Assembly (NCBI GenBank): GCA_024803745.1
Contig: JANJXV010000013.1
Span: 16,365,501-16,429,500 of the forward strand
Reading direction: 5' to 3'
Length of the DNA: 64,000 nt
Source of the DNA: Megascapheus bottae
Taxonomy: Eukaryota; Chordata; Mammalia; Rodentia; Geomyidae
The position numbers were made by a program, and so were the translations under genes. The notes below the pieces were generated by a model, which saw only the letters and a list, made by a program, of their open reading frames with translations, did no database searches and was not told where the DNA came from. Shown here one piece after another: positions 63,999 to 64,000 of this stretch; position 1 is the stretch's first letter; every line of letters starts with the position of its first letter.

Positions 63999-64000
63999 TT

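Larger units (their letters stand above)
59994..64000 (-). other. TRIM3: TRIM3 intron or upstream part, no exon found
   Basis: The exon that should precede VFSNEGQF (ending NNQCIQ in human) was looked for and not found. The region holds SINEs, a MIR and a G-rich stretch at about 62690-62710. Confidence 0.55.

Overview
The window is nuclear DNA of a rodent, carrying intron-rich vertebrate genes with GT-AG splice sites, CpG-island promoters and dense SINEs. The commonest SINE is a dimer: a tRNA-Ala/ID-like left half joined to a right half matching the Geo monomer of IDL-Geo elements. From memory, IDL-Geo has been described only in Geomyoidea (kangaroo rats, pocket mice, pocket gophers), so a kangaroo-rat-like species is the best guess. 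Four genes are recognised by reading exon translations against remembered human proteins. They lie in the same order and orientation as on human 11p15: SMPD1 (+), APBB1 (-), HPX (-), TRIM3 (-). All exon joins given here were checked by hand for reading phase and length.

Layout. 1-2400 is repeat-rich upstream DNA ending in the SMPD1 CpG island. 2810-6466 is the complete six-exon SMPD1 coding region (627 aa, lysosomal acid sphingomyelinase). SMPD1 and APBB1 are tail to tail, with poly(A) signals only about 150 bp apart. 7339-24614 is the complete APBB1/Fe65 coding region (14 coding exons, 708 aa with the microexon). It includes a 6-nt microexon and one intron with a GC donor. The APBB1 promoter and untranslated first exon are probably the CpG island at about 31.3-32.5 kb. 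32.7-39.7 kb is intergenic and full of L1, LTR and SINE sequence. 39729-49251 is complete HPX (10 exons, 464 aa, hemopexin) with a TATA promoter just above it. 49.3-57.3 kb is intergenic. 57758-59993 holds the last five coding exons of TRIM3, which encode most of its NHL propeller; the rest of that gene lies beyond the right edge.

The genes are neighbours rather than a pathway. SMPD1 cleaves sphingomyelin in lysosomes. Fe65 is an adaptor for the amyloid precursor protein tail. Hemopexin is a plasma heme scavenger. TRIM3 is a brain-enriched TRIM-NHL ubiquitin ligase.

I found no undescribed gene system. The most interesting items are the APBB1 microexon and GC-donor intron, a possible RFX-type internal APBB1 promoter, an inverted duplication inside an old LTR at 34.1-35.2 kb, SINEs in which two different heads share one tail that itself looks tRNA-like, and an ancient MIR inside the APBB1 CpG island. 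Repeat family names come from remembered consensus sequences and were not searched.
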